The notes under the pieces: model-generated
Told to the model about the DNA's origin: nothing
The model's input: only the letters and a program-made list of their open reading frames with translations
Databases searched by the model: none
In this document: in pieces, positions 1 through 7,522 of the stretch
Layout of the letters: every line of letters starts with the position of its first letter
Position numbering within the stretch: the first letter of the stretch is position 1
Made by a program: the position numbers and the translations under genes
Source of the DNA: Fischerella muscicola PCC 7414
GTDB lineage: Bacteria > Cyanobacteriota > Cyanobacteriia > Cyanobacteriales > Nostocaceae
Direction of reading: 5' to 3'
DNA: 41,199 nucleotides
NCBI RefSeq assembly: GCF_000317205.1
Contig: NZ_AJLK01000120.1
Location: 1 to 41,199 of the forward strand

Positions 1-69
1 AGTGGAGTTAGAGGGGGGTGGTGTTTGTGGTTGTGGATCACCTGACCCAGTGGAGTTAGAGGGGGGTGG
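1..69. repeat. In-frame direct repeat in FecR protein tail
   Basis: The 21-bp sequence at 1-21 recurs exactly at 49-69. The spacing is 48 bp, a multiple of three, so each copy encodes PPPSNST in the minus-strand frame. It marks a Pro/Ser/Thr repeat tail that continues outside the window. Confidence 0.8.
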
Positions 70-1110
70 AGATGTATCTGACTTCGGTTTGTCAGTTATG
101 TTTGGTGTTGTGGAATCAGGAACAGGTGGTGGAGTGTCTACTTTTTTTTGATCGTTTGTGTTTGTCTGTGTCGATGTATTTTGATTATTGGGGTTACTTT
201 GAGAATTAGTAGTGTTATTGGTTGAGTGTGTATTGTTTTCTTGGTTGGTATTATCTTTTTGTTGTGCTGTGTTTGTTCCGTTGTGTCGGGTTGTCTGAGA
301 GGAATTTGTAGAGGGTTTCGGGTTGCTATTAGGATCCTTAGAAGAATCTGAGACACTGGGGCTTAGCTTTACAAAAGATGGATTTTCGATAACTTGTTGA
401 CCAGTGATTGGTTGTTGAGAAGTCACAGCTTCGGCAGTTTCAGCCTGAACTTTTGCGATCGCTGGGTCTGAACTAGGTTGTTCCTGTCTTGGCAGATCCA
501 ACCCCCGCACCATATCGCTAGTTTCATAAAAAGTCCTTAGGTCAAAATCGTATAACCCTTGAAATTGACCCTTAACTACAACCAGCATTTGTCCTGCTTT
601 TAATTCCTGGCTCTGGGAAGCATCTTTATTGAAAACTTCAATTCCACTATTTGTAAGTGCTGCTACAACTGTGGTATCTTTTTTCTCATCGTAGCGGACA
701 AATAATGCTGAACCGCGAATTGCTGCTGCTGCATTTGGTGTATTTACCCGTGTTCGACCCTGTCCAGGTGGAATCAACAGCAAAACAGTACCGTTCGACA
801 AGCGAAAATTTCGTGTCTTCGGTAGAAATCGAAATACTGCTTGTTCCCCAACTCGCGCTAAAGAACCATCGTTAAAACGCAGTTCTGCTAGGGAGGCTCT
901 ACCAGTAGACAACCCATCTCCTGGAATTATGGCATCTGACTTGCGTGCCCGACGCTTAGGTTGATTATGGGGCATGAGTTGAACCAAATTACGAAGATTT
1001 TGGATCACAGCCCTAGTTAAAGGTGTGGCAGCTGTTGCCCGTTCTGGCAAAGGCAACACCGCAGTTCCCAAGCAGCTAGCCACCAAGAATGGGAGTAATT
1101 TACGAAACAT
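1..1110 (-). CDS. FecR-domain secreted protein (C-terminus beyond window)
   Basis: An open frame of 370 codons starts at ATG 1110-1108 and runs off the left edge without a stop. The N-terminus (MFRKLLPFLVASCLGTAV) is a signal peptide, so the product is predicted to be exported. Residues about 55-165 look like a FecR domain: the segments GDGLSTG, LRFNDGSLARVGE and AAIRGSALFVR match the iron-dicitrate sensor fold that is often found alone in cyanobacterial periplasmic proteins. After about residue 225 the chain becomes low-complexity and rich in Pro, Ser, Thr, Asn and Gln, ending in repeated PPPSNST units. No anti-sigma transmembrane architecture or sigma factor is seen, so a classical FecR signalling role is not supported. 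It is divergent from the beta-barrel gene at 1603, with about 490 bp between them. The family call is fairly sure; the function is unknown. Confidence 0.8.
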   Translation of the reverse strand, partial: MFRKLLPFLVASCLGTAVLPLPERATAATPLTRAVIQNLRNLVQLMPHNQPKRRARKSDAIIPGDGLSTGRASLAELRFNDGSLARVGEQAVFRFLPKTRNFRLSNGTVLLLIPPGQGRTRVNTPNAAAAIRGSALFVRYDEKKDTTVVAALTNSGIEVFNKDASQSQELKAGQMLVVVKGQFQGLYDFDLRTFYETSDMVRGLDLPRQEQPSSDPAIAKVQAETAEAVTSQQPITGQQVIENPSFVKLSPSVSDSSKDPNSNPKPSTNSSQTTRHNGTNTAQQKDNTNQENNTHSTNNTTNSQSNPNNQNTSTQTNTNDQKKVDTPPPVPDSTTPNITDKPKSDTSPPPSNSTGSGDPQPQTPPPSNST

Positions 1111-1602
1111 CTTTGGAGCCTCGGGTAATTTCACTAATGCCAAAGCAGTGTCAAATTCAGTTCTTATATTAAAATTTTGCTTTTACGCTTGTTAATAATC
1201 CTCTTATAGCAAGATTTTCCTATAACTTTTGTTTAAATACATTTAAATATTTAATAGATAAAAATATGCAAATTGACTATTACTAAACTACTTAAGTATT
1301 ATAAGAAAATTTTTCTTGCTAACATCACTGGAGGCTTATTATAACATTCTTAGAGATTTCAGATTAAGTATAATAATCATTTACAATAACAAAAGTCGCT
1401 CAGAATACAAAATATTCATAGTACTTCACCAATTAAAAATTGGCAGATATTGGTTGATAAATGGGTTGCATTTTAAAAATTAAACCTTTTCTCCTGACCC
1501 TTTACCCTTTTCCCATCTGTCAATATTCTTTGGTGAAATACAAGGCGGGAACTTCTAAATAGGCTCATGGGTCTAATCTAATTTTTAGAAAATAGATTTA
1601 GT
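1111..1602. other. AT-rich divergent intergenic region
   Basis: This stretch lies between the divergent FecR-domain and beta-barrel genes and presumably holds both promoters. It is strongly AT-rich (about 1160-1440), with many TATAAT-like strings, so no single promoter can be picked with confidence. No ORF with a recognisable protein was found. Confidence 0.5.
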
Positions 1603-3033
1603 ATGCAACTCAAGGTCTGGAAAAATTTTTTGGTCAAGTTTTTGTTGACCTCTAGTGGCATCAACTGGTATTTTTTCAGCGTTGATGCTGTAGGGGCTAC
1701 AAATTTAGACTTTAGTAACTTTGGAGACCAACTAGGAGAAAAAACGCCATCCTTGCTAGTTGATCAAATTAATAATCAACCATATCAGCAGCCACAATCA
1801 GAGAGGATAAATTCAAAATCACCCTTTGTGTGGTCATTAAACTGGATGGACGGGGTAGATGTCACATTCAACGATGTAGTCCCTGAAAAAGAGGAAAATG
1901 TTCCTGTATTTTCGACTTATACTATCTTCTCTACAGGTGACTCAACAAAATTATACTCTCAGGCTACGCAAAAATTACCTTCTGTACAACCAGAGTCTAC
2001 ACTAAAATATGTTCCTGAGCAAATCGAGCAGCCTAATGAACTACTACAATTAGAAACACAGCCAACATATAATTCCACACCCTTATCTACACAAGCAAAC
2101 CAGAGCTTGGAAGCACCAGAGATACAAAGAGAAAAAAGGCTGCAAAGATTAATACAACGCCTGCAACGAAACAGTCTACCATCATTGGAATCAAATGTTG
2201 ATGATATTGATGAAGAACTTGGAAAACTGAGACTACGAGAAGTAACACCGACCCCAGAAGAACCACAACTTCCACCTATAGAACAGCCTGCAAACCAGTT
2301 TAAACCTGTAGGCTATTTACTGGCTCGTGTTGGCTACTTTTATAGCAGTAACATTTTTTCATCGGGAATTGTTCCAATTGAAGATAGTTTAATATATTCT
2401 GGACTAACGCTAGGGTCTGTATCTTTTCCTGTGGGAGAGAAGACTTTTATCAATGGGTCTGTTGATGGTTACTTAATTCGTTACTTAGACCAATCAGAAT
2501 ATAACTATAATCAGGTGAGATTCAATCTTAATCTTCAGCAGCGATTTACGCCGCGAATGTACGGTGAAATTGGTTGGAGCAATCAACAGCTTTTTTATGC
2601 TAGAGATAGTAATACCTTTGATGCTGGGGATCGCTTTTTGGGTGAGAACGTCCTGCGGCTAGCTGTGGGACGGCGAGATATATTCTCACAAAAGCTAACA
2701 CTAGATAGCTTTTATGAATTTCGTCTGAGTCTGACTGATCCACCAGAAGATCGTAATCGAATTATTAATTTCTTTTGGCTTTCTCTTAGTTATTATTTGC
2801 AAAGGTCTCTCCAGGCTGGTGTCGATTATCAATTTAGTTTGTCCAATTTCACAGAACGCGATCGCGAAGACTTATATAATCGATTCTTTGGTCACTTAAA
2901 TTATGGAATATCTAAAAATAGTAATATTAGTGTGCAAGCTGGTGTCACATTAGGTGACTCTACAGAGAATAATATAAATTTTGATGGTTGGTTTTTTGGT
3001 ATTAACTATAATTTAGAATTGGGTCGATTCTAA
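1603..3033 (+). CDS. Predicted outer-membrane beta-barrel protein
   Basis: The protein has 476 residues. The N-terminus (MQLKVWKNFLVKFLLTSSG...) resembles an unusual signal peptide ending near VDAVGA. Residues 30-225 are polar and probably disordered, rich in Gln, Pro and Glu, with a short charged helical stretch (EIQREKRLQRLIQRLQ) near 175-190. From about residue 235 to the end there are alternating aromatic/polar strands (for example VGYLLARVGYFYSSN and INGSVDGYLIRYLDQ), and the chain ends in LELGRF. A terminal Phe on a beta-strand is the usual BAM-recognition signature of outer-membrane barrels. No named family is recognised. It could be a porin-like or surface-exposed barrel. Its neighbour is the divergent FecR-domain secreted protein, so both products act outside the cytoplasmic membrane. 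Confidence 0.65.
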   Translation: MQLKVWKNFLVKFLLTSSGINWYFFSVDAVGATNLDFSNFGDQLGEKTPSLLVDQINNQPYQQPQSERINSKSPFVWSLNWMDGVDVTFNDVVPEKEENVPVFSTYTIFSTGDSTKLYSQATQKLPSVQPESTLKYVPEQIEQPNELLQLETQPTYNSTPLSTQANQSLEAPEIQREKRLQRLIQRLQRNSLPSLESNVDDIDEELGKLRLREVTPTPEEPQLPPIEQPANQFKPVGYLLARVGYFYSSNIFSSGIVPIEDSLIYSGLTLGSVSFPVGEKTFINGSVDGYLIRYLDQSEYNYNQVRFNLNLQQRFTPRMYGEIGWSNQQLFYARDSNTFDAGDRFLGENVLRLAVGRRDIFSQKLTLDSFYEFRLSLTDPPEDRNRIINFFWLSLSYYLQRSLQAGVDYQFSLSNFTERDREDLYNRFFGHLNYGISKNSNISVQAGVTLGDSTENNINFDGWFFGINYNLELGRF

Positions 3034-3110
3034 AATAAAGTTGGTTGTTGGTTGTTGTTTGTTGTTGGTTCCAAACAACCATCAACCAATAACCACCAAC
3101 TACTAACAAT
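3034..3110. repeat. GTTG/CAAC heptamer hairpin between convergent genes
   Basis: GTTGGTTGTT-type units at about 3041-3072 are followed by the complementary CAACCA-type units to about 3104. They can fold into a long imperfect hairpin exactly between two converging genes, and may act as a bidirectional terminator. There is no clear U-tract, so this is inference. Confidence 0.5.
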
Positions 3111-3921
3111 AACTAATCCAATCACTCCAGCTACCTGCGTAAAGTTTACCTGTGGGAATCCCTGCTAATTCTAAAGAAAGTAAATTTACACAAGCAGTGA
3201 CGCCAGAACCGCAATAAACTATAATTTCTTCCGCTTGCTCTAATTGTGACCAACGGTGACGCTGTTCTGATAACGGAAGTACGTAACCTTTAGTGTCGGT
3301 GACTTCTTGCCAAGGATAGTTGACTGCACCAGGAATATGACCAGCAATTTTATCGATAGGTTCACGAATACCAAGGTAGCGATCGCTTTCTCGGGAATCT
3401 ACTAAAGCAACTCCAGGTAAGTCTTTACGGCTAATTACCATTTGGCGATCCACTACCATTTGTGTTTGCATCGCGTAAATAAAATTACCTTTTTGCTCAG
3501 GTTGAGGAATGGTATCTGTAACAGGGTAGCCAGCTTTTTGCCACTCGCTGAAACCACCATTTAGCACCACCACTTGTTCGTGACCAAGATAACGCAACAA
3601 CCACCACAAGCGAGAGGCAAAAGCAAGGCGAGAATCATCGTAAGCTACAACAAAAGTCTTTTGAAAATTTACGCCGATGGTTGATAATTTGTGAGCTAAT
3701 TCATCAGGATGAGGTAAAGGATGTCTTCCTCCATGTTCTGCGACTGGACTAGAAAGATCCTGATTGAGGTCTAGGTAGTAAGCACCTTTGATGTGGCTGG
3801 TTTGGTACTGCTGTTTTCCCAGTTGTGGATCAGCAAGAGAAAAGCGACAATCCACTATTACGACTTGCGGATCTTCAAGATGTTCTAGTAACCATTCGCG
3901 AGAGACGATGAGGTTGGGCAT
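3103..3921 (-). CDS. sseA: 3-mercaptopyruvate-type sulfurtransferase
   Basis: The protein has 272 residues and two tandem rhodanese domains (about 1-130 and 155-272). The catalytic loop near the C-terminus is CGSGVTAC with the persulfide-forming Cys at about residue 237. A CG(S/T)GVT loop is typical of 3-mercaptopyruvate sulfurtransferases, whereas thiosulfate rhodaneses usually carry CRKGVT. The family transfers sulfur from mercaptopyruvate (or thiosulfate) to thiol acceptors or cyanide in the cytoplasm. The N-terminal domain shows the VIVDCRF and DDSRLAFASRLWW segments usual for the inactive half. Length and start are normal for the family. It is transcribed alone, converging on the beta-barrel gene. 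Exact substrate preference cannot be read from sequence. Confidence 0.88.
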   Translation of the reverse strand: MPNLIVSREWLLEHLEDPQVVIVDCRFSLADPQLGKQQYQTSHIKGAYYLDLNQDLSSPVAEHGGRHPLPHPDELAHKLSTIGVNFQKTFVVAYDDSRLAFASRLWWLLRYLGHEQVVVLNGGFSEWQKAGYPVTDTIPQPEQKGNFIYAMQTQMVVDRQMVISRKDLPGVALVDSRESDRYLGIREPIDKIAGHIPGAVNYPWQEVTDTKGYVLPLSEQRHRWSQLEQAEEIIVYCGSGVTACVNLLSLELAGIPTGKLYAGSWSDWISYC

Positions 3922-4291
3922 AGGGGGATGGGGAGGTGGGGGTGGGGAGATATGAGGAGTGTGAGAGGTGTGAGGAATAAGTATTCAAAAACTACTAACC
4001 CTACCCTGACGGGAAGCCACTACCCTGCCTTAAGCCGCTACCTGCGGAAGCCGCTTCGCGTCTACGCGTCTACGTGTCTACGGGTTCGTCAGTCGCTCAT
4101 GGGGGACTCACCGGCCCCCACGACCGACAGGGAGGAGCCAGTGCGGTGGACGGGTTTCCCGGCATAAAGCACCTGGCGTTGGGGATTGGGGGCTAGGGGC
4201 CCCCTTTGGGGTTGGGGGAGGGACCCCCCTTGGGGCGCGCTGACTCACCACTAACCACTAACTACTAACTACTAACCACTCACTACTGTAC

Positions 4292-4311
4292 AGACGTGCC
4301 ATGGCACGTCT
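4292..4311. repeat. Perfect 20-nt palindrome, copy 1
   Basis: AGACGTGCCA is followed directly by its reverse complement TGGCACGTCT. The core is identical to that of the longer palindrome 56 bp downstream. It is flanked by CCACTAA heptamers. Confidence 0.9.
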
Positions 4312-4347
4312 CTACAATCAACAACCAACCACTAACTACTAACCACT

Positions 4348-4377
4348 GTACCAGACGTGCCATGGCACGTCTGGTAC
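4348..4377. repeat. Perfect 30-nt palindrome, copy 2
   Basis: GTACCAGACGTGCCA is followed immediately by its exact reverse complement, giving a 15-bp stem with no loop. It lies 31 bp upstream of the mnmD start. It may form a cruciform or an RNA hairpin in the mnmD leader, but its repeat-family context suggests a mobile or interspersed palindrome rather than a dedicated operator. Confidence 0.9.
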
Positions 4378-4407
4378 AACAATCAACAACCAACCACTAA
4401 CTAAATC

Positions 4408-5346
4408 ATGTCAGAGTTAGATAATTTTACACCCGAACTGACAGCAGATGGTTCTTTTACCTTCTTTTCCCAAGAGTTTGGTGAGGCTTTTCATAGCCAT
4501 TATGGAGCTAGGCAAGAGAGTTTTCTTAAGTTTGTTGAACCTACCCAACTGGCCTTAAAAGCTAAGTATAAACCGATGCTGCGGTTGTTGGATGTTTGTT
4601 ATGGATTAGGATACAACACCGCTGCTGCTTTGCAGACAATTTGGTCTGTTAATCCTAATTGTTATATAGAAGTAATTGGTTTAGAAATAAATACTGCTGT
4701 ACCCCAAAGTGCGATCGCTCACCACCTATTTGAGAATTGGGGCTACGAGTATACTAATATACTTACTCATTTAGCTTATGAGCAAAAAGTACAAACCAAC
4801 CGTTTACAAGCCAGGCTACTCATCGGCGATGCCAGAACCACAGTTCAGGAAGTCTACGGATTAGGTTTTCAAGCTGATGCAATTTTTCTTGATCCTTTTT
4901 CACCACCCCAATGCCCGCAATTATGGACTATTGAATTTATTCAACTACTGACTCTGTGTTTACAAAACGATGGGATTTTAGCTACATATTCTTGTGCTGC
5001 TGCTGTACGCAGCGCACTTTTAGCAGCTGGTTTACAAATAGGTTCTACCCCTCCAGTGGGTAGGCGATCGCCTGGTACTGTTGCAGTTCATAACCTGAAT
5101 GGGGAGGTGGGTAGTTGGGGAGGTAGAGAGTTGGGGAGAACCATCACCCCATCATTTCCTCCGCCTCTGTCCCAAGCAGAAAGAGAACATTTACTGACTC
5201 GTGCTGCCATTCCCTATCGTGATCCACAGTTAACAGACTCTGCCGAAGTTATACTAAGGCGACGACAACAAGAACAACAAGCTTCTTCCCTTGAACCAAC
5301 GTCTCATTGGCGAAAACGCTGGCAGTCAAACAATTTTGGATTTTAG
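4408..5346 (+). CDS. mnmD: tRNA (mnm5s2U34) methyltransferase, MnmD type
   Basis: The protein has 312 residues. It matches the methyltransferase half of MnmC: the start region DGSFTFFSQEFGEAFHSHYG (from residue 15) is the family signature, LLDVCYGLGYNTAAAL (about 59-74) is the SAM-binding loop, GLEIN follows at about 93, and FLDPFSPPQCPQLW (about 161-174) is the catalytic-side motif. The family methylates the 5-aminomethyl group on wobble uridine 34 of tRNAs. The FAD-dependent oxidase half of E. coli MnmC is absent, as in other stand-alone MnmD proteins. Residues about 232-254 (GEVGSWGGRELGRT...) look like translated intergenic repeat DNA and interrupt the family sequence. Whether this insertion is tolerated is unknown. 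Confidence 0.85.
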   Translation: MSELDNFTPELTADGSFTFFSQEFGEAFHSHYGARQESFLKFVEPTQLALKAKYKPMLRLLDVCYGLGYNTAAALQTIWSVNPNCYIEVIGLEINTAVPQSAIAHHLFENWGYEYTNILTHLAYEQKVQTNRLQARLLIGDARTTVQEVYGLGFQADAIFLDPFSPPQCPQLWTIEFIQLLTLCLQNDGILATYSCAAAVRSALLAAGLQIGSTPPVGRRSPGTVAVHNLNGEVGSWGGRELGRTITPSFPPPLSQAEREHLLTRAAIPYRDPQLTDSAEVILRRRQQEQQASSLEPTSHWRKRWQSNNFGF

Positions 5347-5808
5347 AATTTGTGAAAAGTTTGTAGACACGTAAGCATCCCATTAATTTTTTAATAATAA
5401 ATAATGGGTTTTGTGACGCGAATCACTGACAACCCAAGTAATTCGTCACTGCTAGATAGTGTTGACTGTAGTTTCATGATTCCCATCGACTAAATAGCCA
5501 TCATGAACTGCCCACAACAACACCAATGAAGAGGGTAAACAGCAAAAGTGAATAGAAGAGTCCTTTTCCCTATTTTTCAAGTTCATCACGGGAAAGTCCC
5601 ACAAACCTTACGATGAAAATACCTCTTCCCTGTTAAGAGTTCCTTGTTTTCAAGACAGTCATACCAGGTTTTGACACAAACCTTGCCATGAAAATTCTTA
5701 CCTCTTGTGCCCTCTGCCTCCTGCCTTCTGCCTTATTTTCAAGACAAATCTACTCGAAGCTAAAACTGTAATTTGAATTGGTTAACTTTGAAATGAAGTT
5801 CAACGAAA
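5347..5808. other. Intergenic region with hairpin and duplicated block
   Basis: Downstream of mnmD there is a hairpin-forming pair at 5413-5423/5441-5449 (GTGACGCGAAT against ATTCGTCAC). An imperfect direct duplication follows: CACAAACCTTACGATGAAAAT... to TTTTCAAGAC at about 5600-5658, and CACAAACCTTGCCATGAAAAT... to TTTTCAAGAC at about 5676-5745. A possible decayed membrane-protein fragment (5452-5586, minus strand) is listed separately. Confidence 0.6.
5452..5586 (-). pseudogene. Possible TM2-like membrane protein remnant
   Basis: A 44-codon minus-strand frame starts at ATG 5586 and ends at TAG 5452. Its middle (LPSSLVLLWAVHDGYLVDG) resembles the second helix and tail of small TM2-type membrane proteins, where a hydrophobic run is followed by WA..DG/D. 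The first helix and the glycine-rich loop are missing; a stop lies nine codons upstream. This is a weak similarity judged by eye. It could be an unrelated short ORF. Confidence 0.22.
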
Positions 5809-6039
5809 ATGAAATTCTCTACCCTTGCCATGTTAAGAAATCTCCGTGAAAAACCTGATTTAACATTTACACGAATTGACCATACTGGAATTACAGACAG
5901 GAAATATTGGCAGCAATATTTTATTGTTCTGAAACAAGATAAAAATCAAAAAATCATGCTGCCGATTACGACAAGCAAAATGCTTGCTCAGGTAAACCAA
6001 GCATGGAAAAATGCAGAGTTAAATACACTCAAGTACTAA
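5809..6039 (+). CDS. Small hypothetical protein (76 aa)
   Basis: A 76-residue basic protein (MKFSTLAMLRNLREKPDLTF...) that I do not recognise. It has no signal peptide, membrane helix or cysteine motif. The pattern of charged and aromatic residues (ITDRKYWQQYFIVLKQDKNQ, ITTSKMLAQVNQAWKNAE) looks like a real folded protein rather than repeat DNA. It lies 21 bp upstream of the first possible start of the HD-GYP response regulator on the same strand, so they may be co-transcribed. ATG 5809 is preceded by an AACGAA stretch without a clear ribosome binding site. Confidence 0.55.
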   Translation: MKFSTLAMLRNLREKPDLTFTRIDHTGITDRKYWQQYFIVLKQDKNQKIMLPITTSKMLAQVNQAWKNAELNTLKY

Positions 6040-6060
6040 ACTGTTTTTTGAAGACTTATT

Positions 6061-7323
6061 TTGTTAACTGATTTTAAGAATTGGAGTGCCTTTGTGATTC
6101 AATGGACATCCAAGTTTGGGGGCTCTACCGAAGAAAGTGTAGGTGGTTTAAACCACCTAAACAATGTTAATAATATAGATGCTAATTATGCTGTAGCATT
6201 ACCAAATGCAGAAAATTATTCTTTGGACTTATCTAAACAAGACCTAAACGTTAAACAGACAGGAGCCTTATCCTGTTGGAGCAAACCTTGTGTTAACTTT
6301 GGTTACAATGCTCTGGAATCTAAGATACAACCAGGCAAAGGTTCTAAAGTGAATGGTTTTGATTCGGATGCCCCAAAAGTCTTAATCGTAGATGACCATG
6401 CAGCTAGTCGCATGACTGCTGTAGCCCTATTGGCAATGGAAGGCTATGAAGTAATTGAAGCAGATAGTGGTTCTACCGCCGTTGAATTAGTAACCCAAAA
6501 GCAACCGGATTTAATTTTGCTAGATGTGATGATGCCCGGTTTAGATGGGTTTGAAGTATGCCAGTTGCTCAAGCAGAATGAGCATACACGACTCATACCA
6601 ATAATTTTTGTCACAGCTTTAAATGATCGGCGATCGCGGATTCGAGGTATAGAAGTCGGCGCAGACGATTTTTTAAGTAAGCCTTTTGACCGTGTAGAAT
6701 TGGCAGCGCGTGTCAAATCTTTGGTGAGACAAAAGCGTCTGAATGAAGATTTAGACCATGCTGAACAAGTTTTGTTTTCTATAGCGAGGTCAATTGAAAG
6801 CCGCGATCCCAATACTGGCGATCATTGTGAACGGCTAGTAAAACTGGGAAAGGCTTTTGGTGAATACTTGAATCTCTCACGGAATCAAATTCGGGATTTA
6901 ATGTGGGGTGGTTATCTCCACGATATTGGTAAGGTAGGTATTCCTGACTCTGTGTTACTCAAAAAGGGAAAACTTACCCCCGAAGAATGGAATATTATGA
7001 GGCAGCACGTTTTGATTGGTGAAAAAATTTGCCAACCATTACGCAGTATGCAGGGTGTGATTCCCATTATTCGCCACCACCATGAACGTTGGGATGGATC
7101 AGGTTATCCTGATGGACTCATACGGGAAAATATTCCCTACCTAGCACAGGTCTTTCAAATTATTGATATTTATGATGCCCTAACTAGCGAACGACCTTAC
7201 AAGCTAGCCTTTTCTCCAGAGGAAGCACTCGCTGTCATGCAAGAAGAAACAGCAAAGGGTTGGCGTAATCCCCAACTAATGCAGCAGTTTGAAGAATTTA
7301 TTCGTAATTCTAAACAACAGTAG
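6061..7323 (+). CDS. Response regulator with HD-GYP phosphodiesterase domain
   Basis: The longest frame has 420 residues from TTG 6061. A receiver domain spans about 105-222, with acidic D111-D112, phospho-acceptor D155 (LLDVMMPG) and K207 (LSKPFD). An HD-GYP domain spans about 235-415, with H255, the H287-D288 pair (YLHDIGK), HHHERWDGSGYP near 339-350 and a downstream DIYDALT. All metal ligands expected for cyclic-di-GMP hydrolysis are visible, so it is probably an active c-di-GMP phosphodiesterase controlled by phosphorylation, as in the RpfG class. The cognate kinase is not adjacent. The first 96 residues match nothing I know and contain a perfect DNA palindrome; GTG 6349 (MNGFDSDAPKVLIVDD) is a credible alternative start giving 324 residues. 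Confidence 0.88.
   Translation: MLTDFKNWSAFVIQWTSKFGGSTEESVGGLNHLNNVNNIDANYAVALPNAENYSLDLSKQDLNVKQTGALSCWSKPCVNFGYNALESKIQPGKGSKVNGFDSDAPKVLIVDDHAASRMTAVALLAMEGYEVIEADSGSTAVELVTQKQPDLILLDVMMPGLDGFEVCQLLKQNEHTRLIPIIFVTALNDRRSRIRGIEVGADDFLSKPFDRVELAARVKSLVRQKRLNEDLDHAEQVLFSIARSIESRDPNTGDHCERLVKLGKAFGEYLNLSRNQIRDLMWGGYLHDIGKVGIPDSVLLKKGKLTPEEWNIMRQHVLIGEKICQPLRSMQGVIPIIRHHHERWDGSGYPDGLIRENIPYLAQVFQIIDIYDALTSERPYKLAFSPEEALAVMQEETAKGWRNPQLMQQFEEFIRNSKQQ
6140..6159. promoter_or_regulatory. Perfect 20-nt palindrome near HD-GYP gene start
   Basis: TAGGTGGTTT is followed directly by AAACCACCTA. It falls inside the longest HD-GYP frame but about 190 bp upstream of the alternative GTG start at 6349. 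If that start is used, the palindrome would be a promoter-proximal operator or leader hairpin. Confidence 0.5.
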
Positions 7324-7450
7324 TAGTTGTTGTTTGTTGGTTGTTGTTTGTTGATTGGACAATCACTAATAACCAGCTAATTCTAAGCAATAAAAAATTC
7401 CTAACAACTATCAACTAACAACTATCAACTACCAACCACTAACTTATAAA
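7324..7450. repeat. Heptamer hairpin repeats between HD-GYP gene and glmU
   Basis: GTTGTTTGTTGGTTGTT-type units (7324-7357) are followed by CAACTATCAACTAACAACTATCAACT-type units (about 7404-7440). They can pair to form a long imperfect hairpin that may end transcription of the HD-GYP gene. The rest of the gap to glmU (7450-7522) carries its promoter region, with no distinct motif seen. Confidence 0.5.
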
Positions 7451-7522
7451 GTGGTATGATTTGAGCCTGAATCTTAAAGTACCAAGCTTAATCAACGCAA
7501 TTCACTTGGCTGATAGCTAATT

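Larger units (their letters stand above)
3922..4407. repeat. Composite repeat-filled intergenic region
   Basis: No convincing gene lies here. From left to right there is a G-rich GTGTGAGG tract (3925-3985), GC-rich dispersed-repeat modules (about 4005-4135, including GGAAGCCGCTTCGCGTCTAC and ACTCACCGGCCCCCACGACCG), a G/C-rich stretch (4170-4240), heptamer repeats of CCACTAA/CTACTAA type (4248-4288 and about 4326-4347) and two perfect palindromes. The same modules recur at 15958-16085, 17243-17285, 31068-31088 and 37660-37700, which points to interspersed repeat families. Confidence 0.8.

Noticed and set aside
3928-4167. 79-codon plus-strand frame
   Set aside because: It consists of translated GC-rich dispersed repeats that also occur in other spacers.
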